Source of the DNA: AC-56 sp963702195 | GTDB taxonomy: Bacteria; Actinomycetota; Thermoleophilia; Solirubrobacterales; 70-9 | Assembly: GCA_963702195.1 (NCBI GenBank) | Contig: OY969725.1 | Span: forward strand, 1,798,001 to 1,862,000 | DNA: 64,000 nucleotides | Reading direction: 5' to 3' | Shown here: one piece after another, positions 24,828 to 33,846 of the stretch | How the letters are laid out: each line of letters begins with the position of its first letter | Numbering within the stretch: position 1 is the first letter of the stretch | The notes under the pieces: model-generated | What the model saw: the letters and a program-made list of their open reading frames with translations, nothing else | What the model was told of the DNA's origin: nothing | The model's database searches: none | Translations under genes and position numbers: made by a program

Positions 24828-25972
24828 TGCGGGACCCCCGCGCCTTGGATCAGCTCGCGCGCGCGCTCGCGGGCCTCGGCGTCCACTGCGTAGAGCTCCT
24901 CGAAGTGCCCCGGCACCGAGGCCGGAATCGCCTCGAGTGTCTGCTCGACGACCTCGGCAATCGCCGTGAAGGGGATCCGGCCGCCGAGGAACGCGCTCAC
25001 GGCCACCTCGTCGGCCGCGTTCAACACGCAGGGCGCGGTGCCCCCGGCCTCGCCGGCCTCGCGGGCGAGGCGCAGGCAGCCGAAGGTCTCGGTGTCCGCC
25101 TCGGCGAAGGTGAGCTCACCGGCCTTGGCGAGATCGAGCGTCTCCACGTCCACGTCCGCGCGCTCCGGATACTTCAGGGCGTAGGAGATCGGCACCTTCA
25201 TGTCGGGATACCCCAGGTGCGCGAGCGACGCCCCGTCGTTCAGGTGGACGAGCCCGTGAACGATCGACTGCGGGTGGACGACGACGTCGATCCGCTCATA
25301 GGACGTGCCGAAGAGGTGATGCGCCTCGATCATCTCGAAGCCCTTGTTCATCAGGGTTGCCGAGTCGATCGTGATCCGCCCTCCCATGTCCCACGTGGGA
25401 TGGGCAAGCGCCTCCTCCGGGGTGATCCCGGAGAGATCGGTGCGGCCGCGGAACGGCCCACCCGATGCGGTCAGCACCAGGCGTTCGACCGTGCCCGGGC
25501 TCTCCGCGTTGACCAGCTGAAAGAGGGCGGAATGCTCGGAGTCAACCGGGATGATGCGAGTATCGGTCGCCTCGGCGAGCGCGGTAACCAGCTCCCCGCC
25601 GACCACCAGGCTCTCCTTGTTGGCGAGGGCCAGCTCGATGCCCTCCGTGAGGGCGACGATCGTGGGGCCGAGCCCGGCGGAGCCGACGATCCCGTTGAGC
25701 ACGAGGTCCGCGCCCGACGAGGTGACGAGCTCGCGGACTCCCTCATCGCCGGTCAGCACGCGCCCCTTCCACGCCTGCGACGCCGCGGCGGCGGCATCGG
25801 AGTCCGCGAGGGCGATCGCCGGCACCCCGTGATCGCGTCCCTGCTCGACCAGCCGCTCCCAGCGCCGGCCCGCCGCGAGGCCGACCACAGACAGGTTCTC
25901 GGACGCCGCGACGACCTCGAGCGCCTGCTCGCCGATGGAGCCGGAAGCGCCCAGGATGACCAGCTTTCTCAT
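24824..25972 (-). CDS. dxr: 1-deoxy-D-xylulose 5-phosphate reductoisomerase
   Basis: 382 residues, full length. First committed enzyme of the MEP pathway, converting DXP to MEP with NADPH; target of fosmidomycin. The Rossmann start is LGASGSIGEQALEV, followed by LANKESLVVGGELV near 140, VDSEHSALFQ near 160 (metal and substrate ligands), SGGPFRG near 185, and HPTWDMGGRITIDSATLMNKGFE near 205. It is translationally coupled to rseP. The promoter-like TACACT lies 8 bases before the ATG, and there is no Shine-Dalgarno. Confidence 0.97.
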   Translation of the reverse strand: MRKLVILGASGSIGEQALEVVAASENLSVVGLAAGRRWERLVEQGRDHGVPAIALADSDAAAAASQAWKGRVLTGDEGVRELVTSSGADLVLNGIVGSAGLGPTIVALTEGIELALANKESLVVGGELVTALAEATDTRIIPVDSEHSALFQLVNAESPGTVERLVLTASGGPFRGRTDLSGITPEEALAHPTWDMGGRITIDSATLMNKGFEMIEAHHLFGTSYERIDVVVHPQSIVHGLVHLNDGASLAHLGYPDMKVPISYALKYPERADVDVETLDLAKAGELTFAEADTETFGCLRLAREAGEAGGTAPCVLNAADEVAVSAFLGGRIPFTAIAEVVEQTLEAIPASVPGHFEELYAVDAEARERARELIQGAGVPQ

Positions 25973-25980
25973 CCCAAAGC

Positions 25981-25986
25981 AGTGTA
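25981..25986 (-). promoter_or_regulatory. -10-like hexamer TACACT before dxr
   Basis: On the minus strand TACACT ends 8 bases before the ATG of dxr (25972). The gap GCTTTGGG contains no clear Shine-Dalgarno. Confidence 0.4.
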
Positions 25987-26006
25987 GGGGCGGTGCTTTC
26001 CAGCGA

Positions 26007-26609
26007 CTAAACGTGGGCCGTCAGGCGATGGATCGAGACCACGCCTACGACGCGCGTCTGGATGCACCATCGATCCGCCGCATGATCGAGAAACGGATCC
26101 GCCGCCTCCCGGCCCGGGTCGGCGATCCACACCTCGCTCCCCAGCCGCGGCAGGAGACTCAGCAGCGGGTGCATGCTGGCCCGCTCGTACAGCACGTCGG
26201 CCGCGAGCACGAGATCGAACGGGCCGCGCTCGACGAGGTCGTCGGGCGCCGCCCAGTCGATTGCCGCCGTCTCGAGCTTCAGGTCGTTGAGCCGCGCGTT
26301 GCGCTCCGCAAGCCCGAGCGCCTCGGCGCAGCCGTCGGTGGCAAGCGCACTCGCTCCGGCCCGCGCGGCGGCGAGGCTGGGGACCGCAAGCCCGCAGCCG
26401 AGCTCCGCGACCCGCAGGCCGTCGAGCGCCATACCGTCGAGCTCGCGCGCGAGCGCAACCCCGCTGCGCCACAGGACCGACCAGTAGGGAGCGACCGGCG
26501 CCCACTCGACCCCGCCGTCGTCGGGGAGCTCCGCGGACTCGCTGGGCTGCAGCAGGCGCAGCCCGCCGCTCGCCAGTTCGATTGTCTGGGACACGAGCTC
26601 CTCGGACAC
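26007..26609 (-). CDS. Class I SAM-dependent methyltransferase (METTL20/NNMT-like)
   Basis: About 200 residues from GTG 26609. Motif I is VAELGCGLAVPSL, the acidic end of strand 2 is ATDGCAEAL, and motif IV is FDLVLAADVLYE. The N-terminal WAPVAPYWSVLWRSGVALARE resembles the ETFB-lysine / small-molecule N-methyltransferase group, where the segment PYW...W packs on the active site. Substrate unknown. Two in-frame GTG codons (26609, 26594) and one at 26639 are possible starts; 26639 would overlap the divergent nfo gene, so 26609 is preferred. It shares a very short divergent promoter region with nfo. Confidence 0.75.
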   Translation of the reverse strand: MSEELVSQTIELASGGLRLLQPSESAELPDDGGVEWAPVAPYWSVLWRSGVALARELDGMALDGLRVAELGCGLAVPSLAAARAGASALATDGCAEALGLAERNARLNDLKLETAAIDWAAPDDLVERGPFDLVLAADVLYERASMHPLLSLLPRLGSEVWIADPGREAADPFLDHAADRWCIQTRVVGVVSIHRLTAHV

Positions 26610-26615
26610 GAGCCG

Positions 26616-26621
26616 TATCCT
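26616..26621 (+). promoter_or_regulatory. -10 hexamer TATCCT before nfo
   Basis: TATCCT ends 7 bases before GTG 26629, which is the spacing expected when transcription begins at the start codon. There is no Shine-Dalgarno. Confidence 0.5.
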
Positions 26622-26628
26622 CGCGCTC

Positions 26629-27423
26629 GTGGCACGCACGAAGGGGGACGCTCGGTTCGTTGGCGCCCACGTCGCGCCCGACGATCCGCTCGCGGAGGCC
26701 GAGGCGCTGGGCGCGGACTGCGTCCAGCTCTTTCTCTCGGACCCGCAGGGGTGGAAGAAGCCCGACGAGCGAGCCGACGCCGAGGAGCTGAAGGCGTCGC
26801 CGCTGCCGCTCTACGTCCACGCGCCGTACCTGATCAACGTCTGCTCGCCGAAGAACAACGTCAGGTACGGCTCGCGCAAGATCCTTCAGCAGACGTGCGA
26901 CGCCGCCGCGGCGGTCGGCGCGGCGGCGGTGATCGTCCACCCCGGCCACGCCGACGACGGGATCGAGGCCGGATTCGGGCGCTGGGGGCGCACCCTCGAG
27001 ATGCTGGAAGCGGAGGTCCCGCTCCACATCGAGAACACCGCCGGCGGGGACAACGCCGTCGCCCGGCGATTCGACGCGCTGGCCCGCCTCTGGGAGGTGG
27101 TGATGGAGCGGCGCGGCGACATCGAGATCGGCTTCTGCTTCGACACCTGCCACGCGCACGCCGCGGGCGAGGAGCTCGCCGACGCGGTCGAGCGGGTGCT
27201 GGCAATCGTCGGGACCATCGACCTCCTCCACGCAAACGACTCCCGCGACCCGCCCGGAACGGGGGCAGACCGCCACGCGAACCTCGGCAAGGGGACGATC
27301 GGCGTTGACGCCCTCCGGGACATGATCGATGCGGCGGGCGGCCCGGCCGTGTGCGAGACCCCGGGCACAATCGACGACATGCGCGCGGACATGAGATTCG
27401 TCCGCGAGGCGCTCGCTCAGTAG
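26629..27423 (+). CDS. nfo: Endonuclease IV (AP endonuclease, Nfo family)
   Basis: 264 residues. It cleaves DNA 5' to abasic sites using three zinc ions. All ligand motifs are visible in order: YVHAPYLIN, VHPGH, LHIENTAGG, FCFDTCHAHAAG, LLHANDS, DRHANLGKG and a final CETPG. The length is slightly below the usual ~280. The start is GTG with leaderless-type spacing. The gene ends by overlapping the convergent cdsA gene by 7 bp. Base-excision repair role in the cytoplasm. Confidence 0.95.
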   Translation: MARTKGDARFVGAHVAPDDPLAEAEALGADCVQLFLSDPQGWKKPDERADAEELKASPLPLYVHAPYLINVCSPKNNVRYGSRKILQQTCDAAAAVGAAAVIVHPGHADDGIEAGFGRWGRTLEMLEAEVPLHIENTAGGDNAVARRFDALARLWEVVMERRGDIEIGFCFDTCHAHAAGEELADAVERVLAIVGTIDLLHANDSRDPPGTGADRHANLGKGTIGVDALRDMIDAAGGPAVCETPGTIDDMRADMRFVREALAQ

Positions 27424-28403
27424 AGGAACGCCACCGCCAGGTAGTAGCCCATCACGATCGTGAAGAGCAGCGCGTCCAGGCGGTCGAGGAGGCCGCCGTG
27501 TGGCCCGAACACATTCCCGCTGTCCTTGACGTCCAGGTCCCGTTTGAGCATGGACTCGAACAGGTCGCCCATCGGAGCGACGATCGCGATGCACATCCCC
27601 ATGATCAGCGCGTCGACGCCCGGCAGCCAGTCCTGGTAGAGCCCCGCGAACCAGAAGCCCATCGTCCCGCCGACGAACCCGAAGGCAAGGCCCTCGATCG
27701 TCTTGTTCGGCGACAGCCGCGGGGCGAGCGGATGGCGGCCGAACAGGCGGCCGCCCGCGTAGGCCGCCGTGTCGGTCAGGAAGGTCGCGACCAGCACGTC
27801 GATGACGAGCGCGCCGCCGTGAAGCGGCAGCTTGCGAAGGAGGATCGCGTGGGCGAACGGGACGGCGATCCAGAGGATCGCGAGCAGCGTTACCGCGACG
27901 GCGGTGGTCGTGCCACCCTCGCGGGGGCTCCGAGCCGCCGCGAACAGGAAGAGGACCGGGAACGTCGCCACGAGCACGATGAGCATCTGGAACTGGCCGC
28001 CGTAGTAGGCGGCGATCATGAGCGCGACAGCGGCGGCCAGCGCGACCGGGGGCAGCGGGTGGAACCGGCGCGTCATCCGAAACAGCTCCGCCATCCCGAT
28101 CATCGACAGCCCGATCATCGCGAGCGCGAACGGAATCCCGCCGAGGACGACGATGACGATCGCGAAGACGATCCACGGGATCGCCACGCCAATCCTGGCG
28201 ATCGTCTCGCGGGTAGGCCGGCGCCTCGGCCGCCTGGACGGCCTCTCGGGACCCTGCCCGTCGCCGCCGCCAGCGCGCCTGGACACGCGCCGGCGCCGAG
28301 GCCGGGCAGGCGGCGGCGCTTCCGGCTCGGCGCCTACCCACGGCGCGGGATCCAGATCCACCCCTCGCGAAGCTCCTTCCGCGTCAAACGGAGGCGTTTC
28401 CAT
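27417..28403 (-). CDS. cdsA: Phosphatidate cytidylyltransferase
   Basis: 328 residues. Integral membrane enzyme making CDP-diacylglycerol from phosphatidate and CTP, the precursor used by PgsA. After a ~65-residue basic, Pro/Arg-rich cytoplasmic tail come about eight membrane spans. The C-terminal signature is SMLKRDLDVKDSGNVFGPHGG followed by LLDRLDA (the usual PGHGG reads GPHGG, which is common in this lineage). The N-terminal tail is longer than in most relatives. It is the last gene of the rpsB-tsf-pyrH-frr-uppS-cdsA run, 39 bp after uppS. Confidence 0.94.
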   Translation of the reverse strand: METPPFDAEGASRGVDLDPAPWVGAEPEAPPPARPRRRRVSRRAGGGDGQGPERPSRRPRRRPTRETIARIGVAIPWIVFAIVIVVLGGIPFALAMIGLSMIGMAELFRMTRRFHPLPPVALAAAVALMIAAYYGGQFQMLIVLVATFPVLFLFAAARSPREGGTTTAVAVTLLAILWIAVPFAHAILLRKLPLHGGALVIDVLVATFLTDTAAYAGGRLFGRHPLAPRLSPNKTIEGLAFGFVGGTMGFWFAGLYQDWLPGVDALIMGMCIAIVAPMGDLFESMLKRDLDVKDSGNVFGPHGGLLDRLDALLFTIVMGYYLAVAFLY

Positions 28404-28442
28404 CGCGGCCGACCTTAACGCGGCGCGATAATGGCGGGGGCG

Positions 28443-29114
28443 CTATGCGCGGGCGCCGAAACGGCGCCTGCGCGCCGCGAACTCCTCGAGCGACTCCTCG
28501 AATGCCTCCCTGGTGAAGTCCGGCCATAGCTCCGGGCGAAAGACGAGCTCCGAGTACGCGCACTGCCAGAGGAGGTAGTTGGACAGGCGAAGCTCGCCGC
28601 TGGTGCGGATGAGCAGGTCCGGATCGTGCATCTCCGGCGCGTACAGGTGGCGATGAAACTCCTCCTCGGTCGAGCCCTGGAAGGAGGCCGCGGCGTCGAC
28701 GATCTCGGCCCGGCCGCCGTAGTTGAACGCGACGAAGAACCGGATGATCTCGTTGTCCTTGGTCAGGTCCTCCGCCCACTCCATGCGCTCGATCAGCTCA
28801 GGCGCGACCCCCTCCCGGCGGCCGATGAAGCGCATCCTCACGCCCTCTTCGTGGAGCTCCGGAGTCTCGTTGTCGATGCGCTGGGCGAACATGCGCATCA
28901 GCCCGTCCACCTCGTCGCTCGGCCGGGACCAGTTCTCGGTGGAGAACGAGAAGACGGTCAGCTCCTGAATCCCGAGGTCAACGGCGTCGCGGAGCCGCGC
29001 CTTGACCACGTCCGCTCCAGCCTCGTGGCCCTCGATCGGCGAAAGCCCGCGATGCTGCGCCCAACGGCCGTTCCCGTCGGTGATGATCGCGACGTATTTC
29101 GGCACAGAGGCCAT
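28443..29114 (-). CDS. uppS: Isoprenyl transferase (undecaprenyl-PP synthase type)
   Basis: 223 residues, on the short side. cis-prenyltransferase that elongates FPP with IPP to the polyprenyl diphosphate used for cell-wall carrier lipid. The motif IITDGNGRWA contains the Mg-binding catalytic Asp13 (more usual IIMDGNGRWA); LTVFSFSTENWSRP and the C-terminal DLLIRTSGELRLSNYLLWQCAYSEL follow. It lies 11 bp after frr, with cdsA behind it, the standard arrangement. Product chain length cannot be read with confidence. Confidence 0.95.
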   Translation of the reverse strand: MASVPKYVAIITDGNGRWAQHRGLSPIEGHEAGADVVKARLRDAVDLGIQELTVFSFSTENWSRPSDEVDGLMRMFAQRIDNETPELHEEGVRMRFIGRREGVAPELIERMEWAEDLTKDNEIIRFFVAFNYGGRAEIVDAAASFQGSTEEEFHRHLYAPEMHDPDLLIRTSGELRLSNYLLWQCAYSELVFRPELWPDFTREAFEESLEEFAARRRRFGARA

Positions 29115-29125
29115 CCGCCTCTGGA

Positions 29126-29689
29126 CTAGACCTCGAGGATCTCTTCCTCTTTGCCCTTCAGCAGCGACTCGATCTCGCTGATGGCCTCGTCCGTCAGCCT
29201 CTGAAGCTCGCTCTCAGCCCGGTGCTCGTCGTCCTCCCCGACCTCCCCCTCCTTCTTCAGCTCCCGCAGGTCGTGCATGACGTCCCGACGGATGTTGCGG
29301 ATCGCCACACGGCCCTCCTCGGCCACGTTGTGGACCACCCGCACCAGGTCCTTGCGGCGCTCCTCGTTGAGCTCCGGGATCTGGAGCCTGACCACGTTGC
29401 CGTCGTTGTTCGGGGTCAGACCGAGATCGGACTCCATGATCGCCTTCTCGATGGCCTTGATGGAGTTCTTGTCGTACGGGGTCAGCGTCAAGAGGCGGGT
29501 GTCCGTGGCCGCGACCTGGGCCAGCTGGCGAAGCGGGGTTTCGGTCCCGTAGTAGTCGACGATGACCCGATCCAGAAGGTGCGGCGAGGCGCGGCCCGTG
29601 CGAACCGTGGACAGCTCGTGCCGGCACGCCTCGACCGACTTCTTCATGCGGTCCTCGGCGTCGTCGAGCAGCTCGTCGGTGAAGCTCAT
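29126..29689 (-). CDS. frr: Ribosome recycling factor
   Basis: 187 residues, full length. With EF-G it splits the post-termination ribosome. The three-helix bundle and domain II are recognisable (VRTGRASPHLLDRVIVDYYGTETPL and the C-terminal RRDVMHDLRELKKEGEVGEDDEHRAESELQRLTD). ATG 29689 overlaps the pyrH stop as ATGA. The first bases of the gene are also the edge of dispersed repeat copy C. Confidence 0.97.
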   Translation of the reverse strand: MSFTDELLDDAEDRMKKSVEACRHELSTVRTGRASPHLLDRVIVDYYGTETPLRQLAQVAATDTRLLTLTPYDKNSIKAIEKAIMESDLGLTPNNDGNVVRLQIPELNEERRKDLVRVVHNVAEEGRVAIRNIRRDVMHDLRELKKEGEVGEDDEHRAESELQRLTDEAISEIESLLKGKEEEILEV

Positions 29690-30489
29690 CCGGCCGCCTC
29701 CTCCGCTACGCGTCCGGGGGCGGCCGGGTCTCTGGAGGGCTCCGAAATGCGGCTGTCGAGGCGGCCGTTCGACGACACGATCGTTCCGATGCGCTCACCG
29801 GACACCACGCGATCGATGTTGTGCTCGTCGGCGAGGTTGAAGACGCAGATCGGGAGGTCGTTGTCCATGCAGAGCGAGAGGGCCGTGGAGTCCATGACGC
29901 GCAGGTCGCGCTCGATCGCCTGGCGGTGGGTGATCTCCGGGATGAACTTGGCGTCCGGGACCTCCGAGGGGTCGGCGTCGAAGACGCCCTCCACCCCGTG
30001 CTTGGCCATCAGGATCACGTCGGCGTGGATCTCGAGCGCCCGCAGCGCGGCCGCCGTGTCGGTGGTGAAGAACGGGTTCCCGGTGCCCGCCGCAAAGATG
30101 ATGATCCGGCCCTTTTCGAGGTGCCGGATCGCGCGGCGACGGATGTACGGCTCGGCGACCTCGGTCACCTGGATCGCCGACAGTACCCGCGTGTGGGCTC
30201 CCCGCTTCTCCAGGGCGTCCTGGAGCGTGAGGGCGTTGAGCACCGTCGCCAGCATCCCCATGTAGTCGGCGGTGGCGCGGTCCATGCCGCGCGCGGCGCC
30301 CTGGAGGCCGCGGTAGATGTTGCCCGCGCCCACCACGAGTGCGATCTCGACACCGCGGGTGGCCACGCCGTGGACCTGCCCGGCGATGCCCTCGACGCGG
30401 TCGGGATCGGTCCCGTATTCGAGGCCCCCCATCAGGGCCTCGCCGGAGAGCTTCAGCAGTACGCGGCTGAATGCAGGTTCTTCGGCCAC
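29686..30489 (-). CDS. pyrH: UMP kinase
   Basis: 267 residues from GTG 30489. Amino-acid-kinase fold enzyme phosphorylating UMP to UDP. Conserved blocks are VLLKLSGEALMGG (Lys in the first glycine loop), VVGAGNIYRG, TADYMGMLATVLNALTLQDALE, AAGTGNPFFTTDTAAALRALEI and KHGVEGVFDADP. The core would normally end near GTIVS; here ~28 extra residues follow (SEPSRDPAAPGRVAEEAAG at the end), encoded largely by dispersed repeat copy C. No ATG start fits; the open frame upstream runs into tsf without homology. It is followed by frr in an ATGA overlap. Confidence 0.94.
   Translation of the reverse strand: MAEEPAFSRVLLKLSGEALMGGLEYGTDPDRVEGIAGQVHGVATRGVEIALVVGAGNIYRGLQGAARGMDRATADYMGMLATVLNALTLQDALEKRGAHTRVLSAIQVTEVAEPYIRRRAIRHLEKGRIIIFAAGTGNPFFTTDTAAALRALEIHADVILMAKHGVEGVFDADPSEVPDAKFIPEITHRQAIERDLRVMDSTALSLCMDNDLPICVFNLADEHNIDRVVSGERIGTIVSSNGRLDSRISEPSRDPAAPGRVAEEAAG
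29689..29739. repeat. Dispersed ~50-bp repeat, copy C (pyrH 3' end)
   Basis: It shares CTCCGCT-N-CGCGTCCGG and CGCCGGGTCT/CGGCCGGGTCT with copies A, B and D. It ends exactly at the pyrH/frr junction and is translated as the last residues of PyrH. Confidence 0.6.
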
Positions 30490-30508
30490 GGCGCGGACAT
30501 GGTATGCG

Positions 30509-31128
30509 CTATTCCCCGACCACAAACCTGGCGAAGCGGGAAATCCGCACGTTTTCGCCGGTCTTCGACGCGATCTCGGCGCGGAGCTCCTCGATGGTCT
30601 TGCCCTCATAGGCGTCGGTGCGCACGTGCTCTTGGTCGAGCAGCGCCGCCTCCTTGGACCATTTCTGAAGCTGGCCCTCGACGATCTTCGGAACGATGTC
30701 GTCCGGCTTGCCCTCCTCGCGGGCCTTCGCCTCGAACACCTTGCGCTCGGCCTCACGAGCGTCGGAGGGAATCTCCTCGGCGGAGACGACCAGCGGCGGC
30801 GTCGGGGAGCCCGCGATGTGGATCGCCACCTCGCGGGCGAACTCCTTGAACTCGTCGCTGCGAGCAACGAAGTCGGTCTCGCACTGCACCTCCACCAGGA
30901 CGCCGACCTTCCCGGTCGCATGTATGTAGGAGGTCACTACGCCCTCGCTGGTGGCGCGACCGCTTCGCTTGGCGGCCGAAGCCTGGCCCTTCACGCGGAG
31001 GATCTCGATCGCTTTGTCGACGTCGCCCTGCGCCTCGGCGAGGGCGGCCTTGCAGTCCATGATCCCAGCACCGGTGCGGTCCCGCAGCTCTTTGACGTCG
31101 GAGGCCTTGACGTCCCCGCCGTCGGGGC

Positions 31129-31132
<4 letters not shown>
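30509..31132 (-). CDS. tsf: Elongation factor Ts, short form, TTG start
   Basis: 207 residues. Guanine-nucleotide exchange factor for EF-Tu. The N-terminal UBA-like domain KASDVKELRDRTGAGIMDCKAAL and the exchange motif VEVQCETDFVARSDEF are clear. It lacks one of the two core subdomains found in the ~280-residue enterobacterial protein, as in other short-form EF-Ts. The only usable start is TTG 31132, which overlaps the rpsB stop as TTGA; no ATG or GTG lies before the conserved N-terminus. Partner of rpsB in the standard operon; pyrH follows 19 bp later. Confidence 0.94.
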
Positions 31133-32007
<875 letters not shown>

Positions 32008-32050
32008 GAGGCTCCCTTGCTCGGTTTTGATTGCGTCCCGACGGCGCTTC

Positions 32051-32089
32051 GGGGACCCGGCGTGCACCGTGCCTGCCGGGCAGGGCCCC
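32051..32089 (-). promoter_or_regulatory. Leader hairpin upstream of rpsB
   Basis: GGGG-A-CCCGGC (32051-32061) pairs with GCCGGG-CAGGG-CCCC (32075-32089) across a 13-base loop with an internal bulge. It lies 44 bases before the start codon, within the leader predicted from the TACAAT hexamer. It could bind uS2 for feedback control, as rpsB leaders do elsewhere, or simply be a transcript-stabilising stem. Confidence 0.4.
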
Positions 32090-32126
32090 GTGCCTTCCAT
32101 CGGGGGTCGATTACTGGTCGCAGGGG

Positions 32127-32132
32127 ATTGTA
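32127..32132 (-). promoter_or_regulatory. -10 hexamer TACAAT of rpsB operon
   Basis: TACAAT read on the minus strand would give an rpsB leader of about 115 nt. The -35 region is poor, which limits confidence. Confidence 0.4.
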
Positions 32133-32262
32133 GGGAGCCTCGGCGTGGTCGCACCTCAGGACAACAGATGCCAATGAGGGCAGCGGCTCGGGCAGATCGG
32201 CCGTCATGGCCGGGTCAACGCAATCTGCGTCCGGAAGGCGGACGCGGATCGCCGTGATCTGC

Positions 32263-32311
32263 GGGTCAAGTGAAACTGTTCCCGGTTTCCGGGACTGGAT
32301 CAACTTGACCC
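32263..32311. repeat. Nested inverted repeat in rluD-rpsB gap
   Basis: Perfect outer arms GGGTCAAGT (32263-32271) and ACTTGACCC (32303-32311) enclose a perfect inner hairpin CCCGG-TTT-CCGGG (32281-32293). There is no T run, so it is not a classical terminator; a protein-binding operator or cruciform is possible. Confidence 0.6.
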
Positions 32312-32345
32312 GGCCGGAACGGTCCGGGCTGCCTCCCTCACTGCC

Positions 32346-33023
32346 CTACTCCGTGCGCGCCCGCTCCAGCGCCCGGGCCAAGTCGGCCGGCAGCCGCGAG
32401 GAGAACTCGAGCTCCTCCCCGCTCATCGGATGCCGGAACCCCAGCCGCTCGCTGTGCAGGAACTGGCGCTCGAGGCCGTGTCGCCCCGCGTGCCCGTATC
32501 GCGGATCGCCGGCCACCGGGTGGCCGATCGCCGCGAAGTGGGCCCGGATCTGATGGGTGCGCCCCGTCTCGAGCCGGGCCTCGACGAGGGCGTCGGCGGG
32601 CAGCGCCTCGACGACGGTGAAGTGGGTGCGCGCCTCGCGCGGGCCACGCCCACCCACGGCTCGCCGCTCCGGCGCCCTGTAGTCGCGACCGAGCGGAGCG
32701 TCGATGGTGCCCGTGCGCGAGCGCAGCCGGCCCTCGACAAGGGCGAGGTAGGTCCGCCGGACATCGTGCGCCTTGATCATCGCCGCCAGGCGCCGGTGTG
32801 CCTCGTCGCCACGGGCGACCAGCATCAGCCCCGAGGTGTCCTTGTCGAGTCGATGGACGATGCCCGGCCGCTGCGGGTCCTCCCCACCGCCGAGCAGCTC
32901 GCCAAGCACGTCCACCAACGTGTCCCCTCGGTGCCCCGGCGCGGCGTGAACGACGAGCCCAGCGGGCTTGTCGACCACCGCCAGCCACTCGTCGACGTGG
33001 ACGATGCGCGTCTCCGAGATCAC
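32346..33023 (-). CDS. RluA/RluD-family pseudouridine synthase lacking the S4 domain
   Basis: 225 residues from GTG 33023, which overlaps the lspA stop as GTGA. Catalytic motif HRLDKDTSGLML with Asp60; the KPAGLVVH entry motif at 19-26 and the late motif ETGRTHQIRAH are intact. Proteins following lspA in most bacteria (RluD type) are ~300 residues with an N-terminal S4 RNA-binding domain; here nothing homologous to S4 exists upstream because the frame is inside lspA. The enzyme makes pseudouridine in rRNA or tRNA; the target site cannot be predicted. It forms one transcription unit with lspA, yggT and proC. Confidence 0.9.
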   Translation of the reverse strand: MISETRIVHVDEWLAVVDKPAGLVVHAAPGHRGDTLVDVLGELLGGGEDPQRPGIVHRLDKDTSGLMLVARGDEAHRRLAAMIKAHDVRRTYLALVEGRLRSRTGTIDAPLGRDYRAPERRAVGGRGPREARTHFTVVEALPADALVEARLETGRTHQIRAHFAAIGHPVAGDPRYGHAGRHGLERQFLHSERLGFRHPMSGEELEFSSRLPADLARALERARTE

Positions 33024-33523
33024 CCCGATCCCGGCTTGGGCGCCGCGTCGTCGTGCGTCTGGCCGGGGTTCATCGAGATCAGCACGAGCCCCAGTGCCCC
33101 GAGCGTGATGGCGATGTCCGCCAGGTTGAAGGTCGGCCAGAGCGGCGGGTCTATGAAGTCGGTCACGGCATCCACGCGCACCCTGTCGGCCAGGTTCCCG
33201 AGCGCCCCGCCGGCGAGCAGCCCCACGGCCAGCCACATGCCCGGGCGGCTCGGGTCGAGCGCGAACCAGACCAGCACGAGCGCAAGCGCGACGACGGTGA
33301 CGCCGAGCACGAACCCCTCCCCCTGCCCGATGCCGAACGCCAGGCCCGAGTTGGGCGTGTTGGTGAGGTTGAACCCGAGCACAAGTCGTACGTGCTCACC
33401 TACCGAAAGCGACGAGACGACGATCGCCTTCGACGCCTGGTCCACCAGAACGACCGCTCCGCAGACGAGGAGGGCGCGCCGCCATCCCCTGATCGCGGCC
33501 GCGTTCAGCCTCCGCGAGGTCAC
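33020..33523 (-). CDS. lspA: Lipoprotein signal peptidase (signal peptidase II)
   Basis: 167 residues, four membrane spans. Aspartyl protease that removes signal peptides from prolipoproteins after lipidation. Conserved boxes are VDQASK, NTPNSGLAFG, GALGNLADRVR (first catalytic Asp) and FIDPPLWPTFNLADIAI (second catalytic Asp). Its predicted substrates in this window are the lipobox proteins at 42276 and 55271. Starts with GTG and overlaps the yggT stop as GTGA. Confidence 0.95.
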   Translation of the reverse strand: MTSRRLNAAAIRGWRRALLVCGAVVLVDQASKAIVVSSLSVGEHVRLVLGFNLTNTPNSGLAFGIGQGEGFVLGVTVVALALVLVWFALDPSRPGMWLAVGLLAGGALGNLADRVRVDAVTDFIDPPLWPTFNLADIAITLGALGLVLISMNPGQTHDDAAPKPGSG

Positions 33524-33846
33524 CCGCCGATGAGCCCCACGACCACCTGCTGGGCGATGATCAGCAGGATGATCGCCAGGATCGGGCTCAGGTCCAGGGC
33601 GAACGCGCCGCCGCCAACCGGCGGCAGGAACCTACGAAACACATTCAGGTAAGGGTCCGTCACCTCCTCGATGAACCCGACGACCGCTCGCAGTGCCCGG
33701 TTGTAGGGCATCCGAGGGATCCACGAGAGGAGGACCCGGATGATGATCAGCACCAGGTACACCAGGAAGACCGCGCCCACGTAGTCGGCGATCGTGCTCC
33801 TGGTGTCCGCGAACGGGATGAGCGTGGCGGCGGCGTCCGCGATCAC
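33520..33846 (-). CDS. YggT-family membrane protein
   Basis: 108 residues with two hydrophobic segments (~22-42 and ~85-105). Between them lies LLSWIPRMPYNRALRAVVGFIEEVTDPYLNVFRRFLPP, the diagnostic YggT core. YggT proteins are linked to envelope organisation and osmotic tolerance and are often encoded by sepF, as here. Biochemical function is not established. GTG 33846 overlaps the proC stop as GTGA. Confidence 0.92.
   Translation of the reverse strand: MIADAAATLIPFADTRSTIADYVGAVFLVYLVLIIIRVLLSWIPRMPYNRALRAVVGFIEEVTDPYLNVFRRFLPPVGGGAFALDLSPILAIILLIIAQQVVVGLIGG

Larger units (their letters stand above)
32008..32345 (-). promoter_or_regulatory. rpsB upstream region: promoter and structured leader
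   Basis: This 338-base gap holds no convincing gene. On the minus strand it contains a TACAAT -10 candidate (32132-32127), a leader hairpin (32089-32051), the rpsB Shine-Dalgarno, and further upstream a nested inverted repeat (32263-32311). No clear -35 hexamer sits 17 bases ahead of TACAAT. Confidence 0.5.

Noticed and set aside
30490..30921. N-terminal extension of PyrH by 144 residues
   Set aside because: This part is the tsf gene in another frame and has no homology to UMP kinases.
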